From: Gammaproteobacteria bacterium UBA4421
GTDB lineage: Bacteria; Pseudomonadota; Gammaproteobacteria; Pseudomonadales; Azotimanducaceae
Reading direction: 5' to 3'
Assembly (NCBI GenBank): GCA_002389675.1
Contig: DGQF01000055.1
Coordinates: forward strand, 187,093 to 251,092
Length of the DNA: 64,000 nucleotides
The notes under the pieces were generated by a model, which saw nothing but the letters and a program-made list of their open reading frames with translations, searched no databases and was not told where the DNA came from. Below, piece by piece: positions 9,222-18,082 of this stretch. Position 1 is the stretch's first letter, and every line of letters begins with the position of its first letter. Position numbers and translations under genes: made by a program.

Positions 9222-9668
9222 CTAGTTCAACATGTCCATCATAAACGCTGAGTTTTCAAATGGTGTAAAGGCGACCTGTTTCCCGTCCTTCATTGTCGCC
9301 ATATGCAGCGCCTGAGTCTGCTTGCCTTGGATAGTGATGTTTACATGAATAAAGACCCTGTCGCCGGCCTCAAAAAATGCGATCGGCTCGACGTTAAAGT
9401 CAGGCCAGAGCTTGGAGATATTGTCGAATACGTTCTCAATAATTGCTTGTTTACCGACATAAGTTCCTGAGTAGGGTAGGCCCTCCAAGATTGTCCAAAC
9501 GACATCATCACTGTGTTCCGCTTTCCAAGCTTCCATATCACCTCTAGCAAAAGAGGCATAAGCCGCCTTCATAGCCTCTACATTTGCCGAGTCCTTTCCT
9601 GTTTCGTGATGTCCTGCATGCACAAGGCATGATGCACACAACACAATTGCCGCAAAAAAATATCTCAT
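9222..9668 (-). CDS. Secreted SnoaL/NTF2-like protein
   Basis: A 148-residue protein with an N-terminal signal peptide (MRYFFAAIVLCASCLVHA) followed by an NTF2/SnoaL-like alpha+beta barrel. Recognisable parts are the helix MKAAYASFARGDMEAW, the strand VVWTILEGLPYSGTYVG and the core FNVEPIAFFEAGDRVFIHV. The start at 9668 is set by AGGAG 7 nt upstream; the frame extends upstream without another ribosome site. Likely periplasmic. Members of this fold are enzymes or ligand-binding proteins and no specific function can be assigned. It lies in the disturbed region after tRNA-Gly, pointing back toward the tRNA. Confidence 0.75.
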   Translation of the reverse strand: MRYFFAAIVLCASCLVHAGHHETGKDSANVEAMKAAYASFARGDMEAWKAEHSDDVVWTILEGLPYSGTYVGKQAIIENVFDNISKLWPDFNVEPIAFFEAGDRVFIHVNITIQGKQTQALHMATMKDGKQVAFTPFENSAFMMDMLN

Positions 9669-9842
9669 TGACCTGCTCCTGATTAAAGGTGTCTGTGGGT
9701 ATCGAGTCTCAACTATACCCTTATGAGATATTGCTGATAAGCCAACACTCCTTATGGAGGTTAAATTTTTCTTATTCAAGAAAAGAACTCTGATGATACA
9801 AAAGGGTGCCGTTGAGAAAAGACGCTGCTCAGTACGGGTTCT

Positions 9843-10141
9843 GTGCCCTTGTTGTTTACAGCAGGAATGGCCAATAGTGGATTAGAAGTTACTGGATGTG
9901 ACATTGCGCCAGAGCGTAATGCCAGTGCCATCGAGAAGGCGAATTTAGACATCGTAAAGTGCAACATTGAACACGAAACTTTCTCTTTCATGACCGCGCT
10001 TATTCTTGTAACGCGGACGTTTATGATGGATATGCGAAGCTAGAAAAATTGGGCCACATGGGTCACGTTCGAGAGTACACCACGAAAGAAGTGACTTCGT
10101 TTCTAACAAAAGTAAGTTTTAAAGTGGAACACGACATTTGA
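9843..10141 (+). pseudogene. Decayed SAM-dependent methyltransferase
   Basis: Two fragments of one methyltransferase survive in different frames. From 9843 the frame contains EVTGCDIAPERNASAIEKA followed by NIEHETFSF, the SAM-binding acidic strand and the next motif. From 9992 another frame (+1 relative shift) gives YDGYAKLEKLGHMGHVREYT and a typical C-terminal helix and strand ending at a TGA at 10139. The middle of the enzyme (about 60-90 residues, including the catalytic-domain core) is missing, and the glycine-rich N-terminal motif is not visible. An internal deletion with frameshift is the simplest reading. No function is expected. Confidence 0.55.
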
Positions 10142-10281
10142 CATGCAAACTGATGTAGCATCGCATGTTTAGTGGCATCTGCGATGCACTGCGCAAAGGC
10201 TCGCTGAGTTCATTGGGTCTCCAGGTGAGCAAGTTCATGCGGCGTTAGTACATGGTGTTTAAATATCTGATGGGAATCATT

Positions 10282-11466
10282 ATGCAAACAATGAGATATG
10301 CCACATTTTGTCTTATACTCGCAACAGGCATGAGTGCCGGCGCCCAGGCCAATGAAAAGCTGTCCGCACTTATTGAAAAAGCTGCGGGCGGCCAAGTGAC
10401 GAGTCTGCTCTTTTACTCTCAACAGGAGCGAGACACAGCCTTCAAGCATATCGATGCATTAGCGCCAACAAGGGCTATTGAAGCTGGTGGCAACATTTAT
10501 AGGTTGCCTAAGGCCCTGCAAGATTTCTCTGCTCTGAGCTACACACTAGAAGACAAAGACTATTCGTTTTCTGACTACCTCAGCATGCCTGAGACAAAAG
10601 GATTTCTTGTCTGGCAGGACGGCAAGATTTTGCTAGAGCACTATGGAACCGGTCACGATGCGAGCACCTTGTGGGTGTCATTTTCCGTTTCCAAGTCTGT
10701 GACCTCAATGTTGGTTGGCGCAGCGATACAAGACGGTTATATCAAAAGTGTGGATGAGCCTGCAGTTCACTATGTATCTCGATTGAGAGGGACTGACTAC
10801 GATAGCGCCAGCATAAAAAACGTATTGCAAATGGCATCAGGCCTTGGCTGGAGTGAGGACTATGCAGATCCAAAATCCGATGTTGCCCAAGCCGGGGGAG
10901 CCAATGGCGTACAACTCGTAAACTACCTAGCCGGGCTGAAGCGCGAAGCACCAGCCGGTGAAAAGTTTAACTACAACACCGGCGAAACCAATTTAGTGGG
11001 CGAGATATTGCGCTCTGCTATCGGCAACAATGCATCCAGCTACTTGACCCATAAAATATGGCAACCTTTTGGCATGGAAAGTGATGCCACTTGGTTGCTC
11101 GGCAGCCCAGGCGGTGGTGAAACTGGTGGCTGCTGCATCAACGCAACACTGCGCGACTATGCTCGAATCGGTATTTTTGCCTTAGGTAACGGCAAGCTGG
11201 CTGATGGTACCCAAGTCTTGCCAAAAGACTGGATAAAAGAGTCGACTTCTCCTTCCCGCGGATTCTCAGGCTACGGCTACCTCTGGTGGCTAGATGAGTC
11301 AGGAAGCTATCGCGCGCGAGGGATATTTGGCCAGCAGATATTTATTGATCCCGCTTCGAACTTAGTGATTACGGTGCACAGTAACGCACCTACCGCCGTA
11401 GGCAGTGTCTATCATGCTCATCTAGAACAGGTAGTGGCTGCGTTTGCGCAAGCGTTAGCTGACTAG
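10282..11466 (+). CDS. Exported serine hydrolase, beta-lactamase (class C/esterase) fold
   Basis: A protein of 394 residues with a signal peptide (about residues 1-23, ending SAGAQA) and a Beta-lactamase-type domain. The SxxK nucleophile is SVSK (residues 135-138) within WVSFSVSKSV. The Tyr motif reads YNT at 231-233. A C-terminal GIFGQQIFIDP strand replaces the KTG box, as in EstB-type esterases and 6-aminohexanoate-dimer hydrolases. It is probably a periplasmic esterase or amidase; true antibiotic resistance is unlikely. An in-frame ATG at 10252 and one at 10291 are alternatives. The gene lies beside broken genes after the tRNA and may have come with the island. Confidence 0.8.
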   Translation: MQTMRYATFCLILATGMSAGAQANEKLSALIEKAAGGQVTSLLFYSQQERDTAFKHIDALAPTRAIEAGGNIYRLPKALQDFSALSYTLEDKDYSFSDYLSMPETKGFLVWQDGKILLEHYGTGHDASTLWVSFSVSKSVTSMLVGAAIQDGYIKSVDEPAVHYVSRLRGTDYDSASIKNVLQMASGLGWSEDYADPKSDVAQAGGANGVQLVNYLAGLKREAPAGEKFNYNTGETNLVGEILRSAIGNNASSYLTHKIWQPFGMESDATWLLGSPGGGETGGCCINATLRDYARIGIFALGNGKLADGTQVLPKDWIKESTSPSRGFSGYGYLWWLDESGSYRARGIFGQQIFIDPASNLVITVHSNAPTAVGSVYHAHLEQVVAAFAQALAD

Positions 11467-11887
11467 TTTTTGATTTTGCCCCATGCAAATCCTCAATGCA
11501 CAGATGCACTGCTGGGGCAGCGGCCTCCCGTCTAACAAGTCTCACCGGCAGACGACCTACTTCGGGCCGGAATAAGCGATTGCGATGATGGATGAGGCTG
11601 GAGGAGACGCGGCCATCATCCGCTTGCAAGGCAGGAATGAAAGATATTTTTACCGGCGGCAGGTGAGCTTTTATTGCTCTTATCGATGAAATTAACGATC
11701 TAGATCACGTGGCTGACCAGATAATGAGGGACGGATTCGAGGCTTGCATGTTGTTCGTGAAACTCTGCGCGCGAACTGGGTAAATTCCTCAAGCCGGGGA
11801 TGCTTGCGAGAGGCCACCGCAGTCTATACGATCCCAATTTTTTAACCGGTTAAGGTCCTATACGGCGCCAAAACAGGAGTTCTCACT
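11467..11887. other. 421-base intergenic stretch, no recognised gene
   Basis: No intact gene is seen on either strand. A short open stretch at about 11680-11782 could be a gene remnant but matches nothing I know. A 12-bp palindrome TTAACCGGTTAA (11842-11853) lies 34 bases before the following SDR and may be an operator. A weak TGCCCCA/TGGGGCA pairing just after the hydrolase (about 11477-11519) has too large a loop to call a terminator. Confidence 0.5.
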
Positions 11888-12763
11888 ATGCCCATTGCAG
11901 TTGTCACAGGTACCAGTTCAGGTATCGGCTATGCGACATGTCTACATTTATCGCGCCATGGCTATGAGGTGTTTGCGGGTATGCGTAACACTGAAAAAGG
12001 TCAGCGCTTGCGTTCAGAGGCGCAGGCGCAAGGTCTACCTATCACTATTTTGTCTATGGATATTTGTGATGAGGCCTCAGTTGCGCAGGCTTTTGCGCAG
12101 ATCGACAAAGTAGGTCCGGTTGATCTTTTGGTTAACAATGCGGGTATTGGTGGCGCGTCACCTTTGGAGTTAACACCAGAGGCAGAGCATCGACAGATGT
12201 TTGAAACCAATTATTTCGGTGCTGTGCGTTGTATACAGGCGGTCTTACCTTCGATGAGAAGCCGTCAAAGCGGATGTATCGTGAATATCACCTCGGCTGT
12301 CGGCTTGTTGGCAACACCCAATCAAATTCCATATTCAGCGTCAAAATGGGCGTTGGAATGTTTAGGTGAAGCTTTGGCGCACGAAGTATTTCGATTTGGG
12401 GTGCGGGTGGTGAATGTAGAGCCAGGGGTAATTATGACAAATATCTTCGAAAATTCGGCGGCAACGACCCGTTATGATAAGACATCGCCTTACCAACCGA
12501 CCATGCGCCGCAACGGGAAAGTCTTTGCATCGGGATTCAAGCGTGCAGTCGCGCCTGAGCGGGTAGCCGAAACCATTCTCGAGGCGGTAACTACGGCTGA
12601 CTACCGCTTGCGTTGGCCGGTTGGTCCAGATGCGCAAGGAATGTTTGACGCCAGACATCAAATCGCGGCCGAAGATTGGGTGGCAATGGGCGCGGAACTC
12701 TCGGATGAAGAGTACAACTCAAAATTTAAGGGCTACTTTGGGATCGACCTGTCAAAAACGTGA
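11888..12763 (+). CDS. Short-chain dehydrogenase/reductase
   Basis: A classical SDR of 291 residues, NAD(P)-dependent. The nucleotide motif TGTSSGIG is at residues 7-14, NNAG at 83-86, the catalytic Ser at 136 and YSASK at 149-153. The C-terminal extension is longer than the 250-residue norm, as in the retinol/17-beta-HSD-like group. The start has AGGAG about 8 nt upstream. The stop overlaps the next gene's GTG by 4 bases, so the two are co-translated. Substrate unknown. Confidence 0.88.
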   Translation: MPIAVVTGTSSGIGYATCLHLSRHGYEVFAGMRNTEKGQRLRSEAQAQGLPITILSMDICDEASVAQAFAQIDKVGPVDLLVNNAGIGGASPLELTPEAEHRQMFETNYFGAVRCIQAVLPSMRSRQSGCIVNITSAVGLLATPNQIPYSASKWALECLGEALAHEVFRFGVRVVNVEPGVIMTNIFENSAATTRYDKTSPYQPTMRRNGKVFASGFKRAVAPERVAETILEAVTTADYRLRWPVGPDAQGMFDARHQIAAEDWVAMGAELSDEEYNSKFKGYFGIDLSKT

Positions 12764-13422
12764 GCGATCATGGTGAGGATTATCAGGCGCGCTGGAACGC
12801 ACGATACGCGGGTACCGATTGGGTATGGTCGCCTGCGCCAAACGCTTTACTGGTAGATACATTGAAACATTTGCGGCCCGGTACTGCCCTAGATGTGGGC
12901 TGTGGTGAAGGGCGGCACTCTCTTTGGTTGGCGTCAAAGGGTTGGCAGGTAACTGGCCTAGACTTTGCCAGCGCCGGGCTCGACAAGGCTCGCAGGCGAG
13001 CACGTGAGCGGCAACTTTCAATTCATTGGTTGGCACAAGATGTGGCTGATCTTGCCAGCCACCAGGCAACGTATGATTTGGTGATAGTGATGTTTTTGCA
13101 TACTGACCCATTACAGCGTGAGCGTTGGATGCCGCAAGTGTTGGCGGCGGTCAAGCCGGGCGGTACGTTGTTATATATCGGTCACGACCCAAGCAACGTG
13201 GTTGCGGGGGTGGGTGGGCCGCAGGACGAGCGACTGTTGCCCAGTGTGGCTGAGTGGTTGGCGCATATGACGGATTTCGATATTTGTGCGGCACGGGTTG
13301 TCGCTCGAGCGCTGGGCGCTGAAACAGGTCATGTTGGCACCAAGAATCTTGGCCGTGATCGGCGCGCTCTAGATGCTTATGTGCACGCGGTAAGGCGTGA
13401 TGCAGGCCCGTCAATTGGCTGA
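12760..13422 (+). CDS. Class I SAM-dependent methyltransferase
   Basis: A 220-residue methyltransferase with SAM motif I DVGCGEGRHSLWLA at about residues 45-58, the acidic residue of motif II in GLDFAS and motif IV in DLVIVMFLH. The N-terminal ARYAGTDWVWSPAPN resembles the TehB/thiopurine-methyltransferase-like group (detoxifying methylation), but the exact acceptor is not predictable. It starts with GTG overlapping the SDR stop (GTGA). Translation is therefore probably coupled to the SDR. Confidence 0.85.
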   Translation: MSDHGEDYQARWNARYAGTDWVWSPAPNALLVDTLKHLRPGTALDVGCGEGRHSLWLASKGWQVTGLDFASAGLDKARRRARERQLSIHWLAQDVADLASHQATYDLVIVMFLHTDPLQRERWMPQVLAAVKPGGTLLYIGHDPSNVVAGVGGPQDERLLPSVAEWLAHMTDFDICAARVVARALGAETGHVGTKNLGRDRRALDAYVHAVRRDAGPSIG

Positions 13423-13495
13423 AGTCTCTGGTGCAACTCTGGCCAGAGCGCAGGTTGAATGCTAGATTCACACGATGTCGTTAACGAGATGAACC

Positions 13496-14449
13496 ATGTT
13501 GGATTTTCCCCAACCGCCCAAAGAATATGGTTATGTCTTTCTGGCTGATACGGACAAGGCGCTGCCGAAAAAATTAGACCCCAATTTGCGCTATGTGATG
13601 TTCTCGACGATCGCTCGAGGCGGAAAGTCGCTGATTAAATCTTGCAAAGACTTACATCTCTCGCGGATGGTTTGTTACAAGACCCTGCGACCAGAGTTTG
13701 CTGATGATGTGGTTGAACAACGGCGTTTTTTGCGAGAAGCACGAGTTTCGGCAATGCTTCAACATCCCAATACGGTGCCGACTTATGAGTTAGGCCGAGA
13801 CACAGCTGGGCATTATTATTTCACCATGAAGCTGGTGCACGGCTATACCTTGCGGGAGATCCTAAATTATCGTGAGCGATATGACCTCACGCAACTTGTG
13901 GAAGTGATTGTCCAGGTTGGCCACGCTTTAGAGTATGCCCACCGCCATGGCGTCGCGCATCGAGACATCAAGCCTGAAAATATATTGGTGGGTCCGTATG
14001 GCGAAGCGCTTTTGTTGGATTGGGGTCTGGCAAAAGTATGGCGTCCCGATGGAACGGGTCATGTAGAAGGCGAAGTGCTGACCCGTGATCTTGAACCCTC
14101 TCTGACGCTGACTTCGGGGGGAGCGCTTCAAGGGACAATTTCCTATATGTCACCGGAGCAAATTTTGCGCGACCCGCAGATTGATTCGCGTACGGATGTT
14201 TACAGTTTGGGTGCTGTTTTGTATGAGATATTATGTGGGAAAACCCCGTCGGCGATGGAGCAGGTGGATGCCGTAGTTGATGCGACGTTGAATAAAATTC
14301 CGTTGAAACCCTCTGCTGTGACCACTCAGGTGATTCCGAAGCTTCTGGAGGATGCATGTATGGCCTGTTTGGTTAAATCCCCTGAAGCGCGGCTACAAAC
14401 CATTACCGACTTGGTGCGCCTGCTACAGGAGGATTGGTTGCGCACCTAG
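13496..14449 (+). CDS. Stand-alone Ser/Thr protein kinase (Hanks type)
   Basis: A 317-residue soluble kinase with no transmembrane segment or sensor domain. Visible motifs are Lys62 (VCYKTLRP), Glu81, the catalytic loop HRDIKPEN (155-162), a DWG metal motif (175-177) in place of DFG, and the activation-segment end GTISYMSPEQ. The glycine-rich loop is poor (IARGGKSLIKSC), so nucleotide binding may be unusual. DWG is common in bacterial Hanks kinases. The first 30 residues are an uncharacterised N-terminal extension. It follows the methyltransferase by 73 bases and converges on the MATE gene, with 2 bases between the stops. Confidence 0.88.
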   Translation: MLDFPQPPKEYGYVFLADTDKALPKKLDPNLRYVMFSTIARGGKSLIKSCKDLHLSRMVCYKTLRPEFADDVVEQRRFLREARVSAMLQHPNTVPTYELGRDTAGHYYFTMKLVHGYTLREILNYRERYDLTQLVEVIVQVGHALEYAHRHGVAHRDIKPENILVGPYGEALLLDWGLAKVWRPDGTGHVEGEVLTRDLEPSLTLTSGGALQGTISYMSPEQILRDPQIDSRTDVYSLGAVLYEILCGKTPSAMEQVDAVVDATLNKIPLKPSAVTTQVIPKLLEDACMACLVKSPEARLQTITDLVRLLQEDWLRT

Positions 14450-14451
14450 TG

Positions 14452-15825
14452 CTAGCTTGGGCTCGAAGGGTCTAGGTATTTGCCGCTGATATGCCATAAA
14501 CGAAATCCCACAGATACGGCAACAATGCTCAGTCCAAGAGTCAACCCTGTCCAATAGCCATAGACGCCCGGTGCCAGGCCAGGCAGTAGAATCCCTTGCG
14601 CCAGAGCGTGTCCGACAGGTAGCGCAATAAACCAGTAGCCAACCAAGCTGATGTACATGGGCACTTGAGTGTCTTTATACCCCCTCAAGGCGCCGATGGT
14701 GACGGCTTGGCTGTCATCGACGATTTGGTAAACGGCGATAAATAAGAGCAGATTGGCGGCGATTGCCACGACGGCAGGGTCTGTGGTGTAGATACCAATC
14801 AAAGTGTACCGAAATAGGACAAGGAGCAGACTGATGATGAGTGCGTAAATCAGAGAAAATCGATACACGGTTGCAGCGGTGGCGCGGGCTTGGTGAAAAC
14901 TGTTGGTGCCAATATGAAACGCCACTCGGATGCTGGCGGCACTGCCGATACTCATAGGGATGACAAATGTTAGCCAGTTTAGATTGCCCGCAATGGTGTT
15001 GGCGGCAACCTCGTCGACGCCAATACGGGCAATCAGAATGGCCACAACAGAGAAAAGTGACATTTCCAGAAATATCGATAGGCCAATGGGTCCGCCAATT
15101 TTGGCAATGCTTGTAATGGTTTTTCTTTGTGGCCATTCAAAGCGGGCAAAAAATGTTGTTGCGCGAAAATACGGCAGGCGCATGACAAACATCATCATTA
15201 GCAACTCAACCCAGAGTACTATTGCGGTGGCCCAACCACACCCTACGCCACCCAGTTCGGGGAGGCCAAATTCCCCATAAATCAGTCCATAGTTTAGAAC
15301 GGCGTTCAACGGCAGAACACTTGCAGCGATTATCATTGGCGGGCGTGGGTGTCCAAGTCCCTCGGAGACGTGTCTTAGTGCCACGTAAAAAATAAGGGGC
15401 GGCACTCCCCAGGCGATAGCTGCGAGATATTCACTGGCAACCTTGGCAGCGCTTGCATCCACGCCAACAAAGGCATAAACGGGTGATGCGTTGAGCAGCA
15501 CAACTAAAAGCAGGGTGCTGGTGGCAAGACAAATCCACAGCCCCTGGCGAATTTGATGGCCTACCTTACTGATCTGGTTGCCGCCGCGTAGCTGCGAGAC
15601 GATGGGTGTTAGTGCCATCGTAAGACCGGTTAGTAATAAAAATGTCGGCCATAAAATGCTGCCGCCCAAAGAGACGCCCGCCAAATCCGTTGAGCTGTAG
15701 CGCCCGGCCATAGCGGTATCCAAGAACCCGTTTGCCATAATGAACAGCTGGGTTAACACCATTGGCCAGCCGAGCTGCAGAACGGCTTTGAGTTCGCTGC
15801 GGTTATGTTTTGACGTTGTGGTCAC
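14452..15825 (-). CDS. MATE-family multidrug/sodium antiporter
   Basis: A 457-residue inner-membrane exporter with 12 hydrophobic spans in two repeats, typical of NorM-type MATE proteins (about 450-460 aa). The N-terminal helix QLGWPMVLTQLFIMANGFLD and the segment AMAGRYSSTDLAGVSLG are characteristic. It exports cationic or other compounds in exchange for Na+ or H+. The start is GTG at 15825 with a weak ribosome site. It diverges from the ZapG-like gene. Confidence 0.9.
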   Translation of the reverse strand: MTTTSKHNRSELKAVLQLGWPMVLTQLFIMANGFLDTAMAGRYSSTDLAGVSLGGSILWPTFLLLTGLTMALTPIVSQLRGGNQISKVGHQIRQGLWICLATSTLLLVVLLNASPVYAFVGVDASAAKVASEYLAAIAWGVPPLIFYVALRHVSEGLGHPRPPMIIAASVLPLNAVLNYGLIYGEFGLPELGGVGCGWATAIVLWVELLMMMFVMRLPYFRATTFFARFEWPQRKTITSIAKIGGPIGLSIFLEMSLFSVVAILIARIGVDEVAANTIAGNLNWLTFVIPMSIGSAASIRVAFHIGTNSFHQARATAATVYRFSLIYALIISLLLVLFRYTLIGIYTTDPAVVAIAANLLLFIAVYQIVDDSQAVTIGALRGYKDTQVPMYISLVGYWFIALPVGHALAQGILLPGLAPGVYGYWTGLTLGLSIVAVSVGFRLWHISGKYLDPSSPS

Positions 15826-15935
15826 GGTGCTCGCTTGTTTTGTTTATTTTGCCATCAGCCAAAACACAGTGCTGCTGGTTTTGGCAATCGCGTAAGGCGC
15901 GTATCATACGTGGAACTCGACCAAGGGACAGACAA

Positions 15936-16511
15936 ATGGCAATTGAATTTGTGGTGGTTATAGCAGTTGTGGCCGCCCTTCTAGGTGCAGGCGTTGTCTA
16001 TTTTGGTCCGAATAAAGGACTGCGGCGACAACGGCTCAGGGTGCTGGAAAAAGATTTGGCGCAGGCGATCGCCAACGCCGCAGATGCGCAAGCAGAAATG
16101 TTGTCCGCGCAGCAGCAATTGGCGGATTATCGGCAGGAAGTGCTCGGTCAATTTTCTGATACAGCTGCAAAGTTCAAGGTGATGGACGACAGTTATCAAG
16201 CGCTATATAGGCAATTGGCAAGCAGTTCACTGGCGTTGTGTGGCGACGCGGGTGCACCCCTTTTAGATCCGCCGCGCGCTGAGTTAGCGGTTTCCGACAA
16301 CAGTTTTATCGATGACACTCAGACGCCATCGGCGATTACTGCGGGGCAAGAAATTACCTCTGACGACGAGATCAGCGTAGCCGAGCCTTCATCAGTGGGT
16401 GAATCAGAAAGTGCGCTTGAACCGGATTTAGAGGAGGTTCCTGTGCTCACCCGGCTTGAACCTAACCTGTCTGTAACGGCTGATGGAAAAACTGACGGTA
16501 CCAACACATAA
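15936..16511 (+). CDS. DUF1043 (YhcB/ZapG-like) inner-membrane protein
   Basis: A 191-residue protein with one N-terminal membrane helix (AIEFVVVIAVVAALLGAGVVY), a coiled-coil region (about residues 30-95, rich in Ala/Gln/Leu) and the conserved segment FSDTAAKFKVMDDSYQALY. YhcB/ZapG proteins link envelope synthesis and cell division in gammaproteobacteria. The C-terminal 90 residues are acidic and low-complexity, making the protein longer than the E. coli form (about 130 aa). The start at 15936 has AGGGA upstream; the frame is open earlier but the upstream peptide is not family-like. Confidence 0.8.
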   Translation: MAIEFVVVIAVVAALLGAGVVYFGPNKGLRRQRLRVLEKDLAQAIANAADAQAEMLSAQQQLADYRQEVLGQFSDTAAKFKVMDDSYQALYRQLASSSLALCGDAGAPLLDPPRAELAVSDNSFIDDTQTPSAITAGQEITSDDEISVAEPSSVGESESALEPDLEEVPVLTRLEPNLSVTADGKTDGTNT

Positions 16512-16570
16512 CATGAGGCTAGCTGATCTTAAGCTTCGCTTTTTCGGCGGCTGTGCTGTAGGTTCATGGC

Positions 16571-18022
16571 ATGTTAGATGATGTTCGCCCGCTAAGTGCG
16601 ACTGAGAAATTCAATTTTGGTGTAGGGCAGGTTGCCGAAGGCATAAAAACCTGCGCGTTTGCTACTTTTTTGATGTTCTATTATAACCAAGTGCTTGGTT
16701 TATCCTCCGATCTTGCGGGCGCGGCGATAGCGCTTGCCTTGGTTTTTGATGCCATTACCGATCCGATTGTGGGCAGTGTTTCAGACCGCTGGCAAGGTGC
16801 GTTGGGTCGCCGGCATCCGTTTCTTTATGCCTCAGCGGTGCCGCTTGGCTTAGCGTTTATCCTCTTATTTGTGCCCCTGGTTTCTATTGAATCAGCGGGG
16901 CAGGGCGGCTTGTTTGCGTGGATGCTGGGTGCCACAATTCTAACGCGGGCTGCGATGACCCTATATCATGTGCCGCATATGGCGTTGGGTGCTGAGCTCT
17001 CTGCCGACTATGATGAGCGTACGGTTTTGGTCGCCATTCGCAATTTTTTTGGTGCCGTGGGCTTTGTTCTTGTTTTTGTGCTGGGCTTTGGGGTTTTTCT
17101 CGCCCCGAGCGTTGAATTCCCCAACGGTCAGTTAAATGCTGCGGCTTATCCACCCTATGCCGTCACGCTTGCGGTGATTATGACATTGAGCATCCTGCTT
17201 ACCGCCTTTGGTACGCGGGGTCGGATACCCGATCTGCCAAAAGCGCAAGGTAGCGCTGGCCGGGTAAAGGTCAAAGACGTATTGAATGAGGCCTATGAGG
17301 CGATGCGTAATCCCTCTTTTCGCTGGATGATGTTTGGTTTCATTATGATCATTGTCGGGTTTGGAATTGCCGGCGCGACCGGCCTTTATATGTTCACTTT
17401 TTTTTGGGAATTCAATGGTCCGCAAATTTTGCTTGTATTGATGATGGGTCCAGTGGGCAGCATGGTGGGTTACGCCTTCGCCCGTCGTCTTTTTGTTTGG
17501 TTGGACAAGCGAGCTGCCATGATTGCCGGTGGTCTGGCCTGGATGGTGATTCATGCGCTGCCGGTAACGTTTTTTTTAGTTGGTCTTGCTCCCCCAGCGG
17601 GAACATGGGCCGCGGCGTGGTTTTTGGGGGTGATTGTAATTTTTGGGGGTGCTGCGGTTGGCGTGTTAGTGGTCGGAATTGGCTCCGCGATGGCAGATAT
17701 TGCGGACGAAAATGAGTTGCTCACCGGGCGCAGGCAGGAAGGTGTTTTTTTTGGTGCGTCGGCGTTTGCAAATAAATGTTCCGCGGCGCTGGGTTCTTTG
17801 TTGGCGGGGATGATTTTGCAGTGGATTGGCTGGCCAGTGGGCCGCGCCGTGCGCGAGGCCGCTGATATTCCCCAGGATATCCTGATGTCGCTGGCGATCT
17901 GGTCGGGGCCTGTCACCTCCCTGCTGGCAATCCCGGGTGTGCTCTGTTTGCTTGGCTATCGCTTAAATCGCAGCAATGTAACGAAAATTCAGGCGCAGCT
18001 GAACGCAACAAATGCCAATTAG
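16571..18022 (+). CDS. GPH-family (MFS_2) sugar:cation symporter-like transporter
   Basis: A 483-residue membrane carrier with 12 spans. The GPH signature is clear: FDAITDPIVGSVSDR near residue 58 and LGRRHPFLYASAVPL following it. In gammaproteobacteria of this kind, GPH carriers often take up non-sugar substrates, so the cargo is left open. The ribosome site is weak (GTAGG). It ends near a stem-loop shared with the convergent acyl-CoA dehydrogenase gene. Confidence 0.88.
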   Translation: MLDDVRPLSATEKFNFGVGQVAEGIKTCAFATFLMFYYNQVLGLSSDLAGAAIALALVFDAITDPIVGSVSDRWQGALGRRHPFLYASAVPLGLAFILLFVPLVSIESAGQGGLFAWMLGATILTRAAMTLYHVPHMALGAELSADYDERTVLVAIRNFFGAVGFVLVFVLGFGVFLAPSVEFPNGQLNAAAYPPYAVTLAVIMTLSILLTAFGTRGRIPDLPKAQGSAGRVKVKDVLNEAYEAMRNPSFRWMMFGFIMIIVGFGIAGATGLYMFTFFWEFNGPQILLVLMMGPVGSMVGYAFARRLFVWLDKRAAMIAGGLAWMVIHALPVTFFLVGLAPPAGTWAAAWFLGVIVIFGGAAVGVLVVGIGSAMADIADENELLTGRRQEGVFFGASAFANKCSAALGSLLAGMILQWIGWPVGRAVREAADIPQDILMSLAIWSGPVTSLLAIPGVLCLLGYRLNRSNVTKIQAQLNATNAN

Positions 18023-18033
18023 ATAGACCAAAT

Positions 18034-18064
18034 AATCACGGCGTCGGGCAATGACACCGTGATT
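18034..18064. terminator. Stem-loop between convergent genes
   Basis: AATCACGG (18034-18041) pairs perfectly with CCGTGATT (18057-18064) around a 15-base loop, in the 60-base gap between the GPH carrier and the acyl-CoA dehydrogenase stop codons. The A/T ends of the stem could serve both directions, though no long T-tract follows. Confidence 0.45.
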
Positions 18065-18082
18065 CTGGACTGGCCGACACAA

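Noticed and set aside
10282..11466. Antibiotic-resistance beta-lactamase
   Set aside because: The third motif is not KTG and the build fits the esterase/amidase branch of the fold; resistance cannot be supported.
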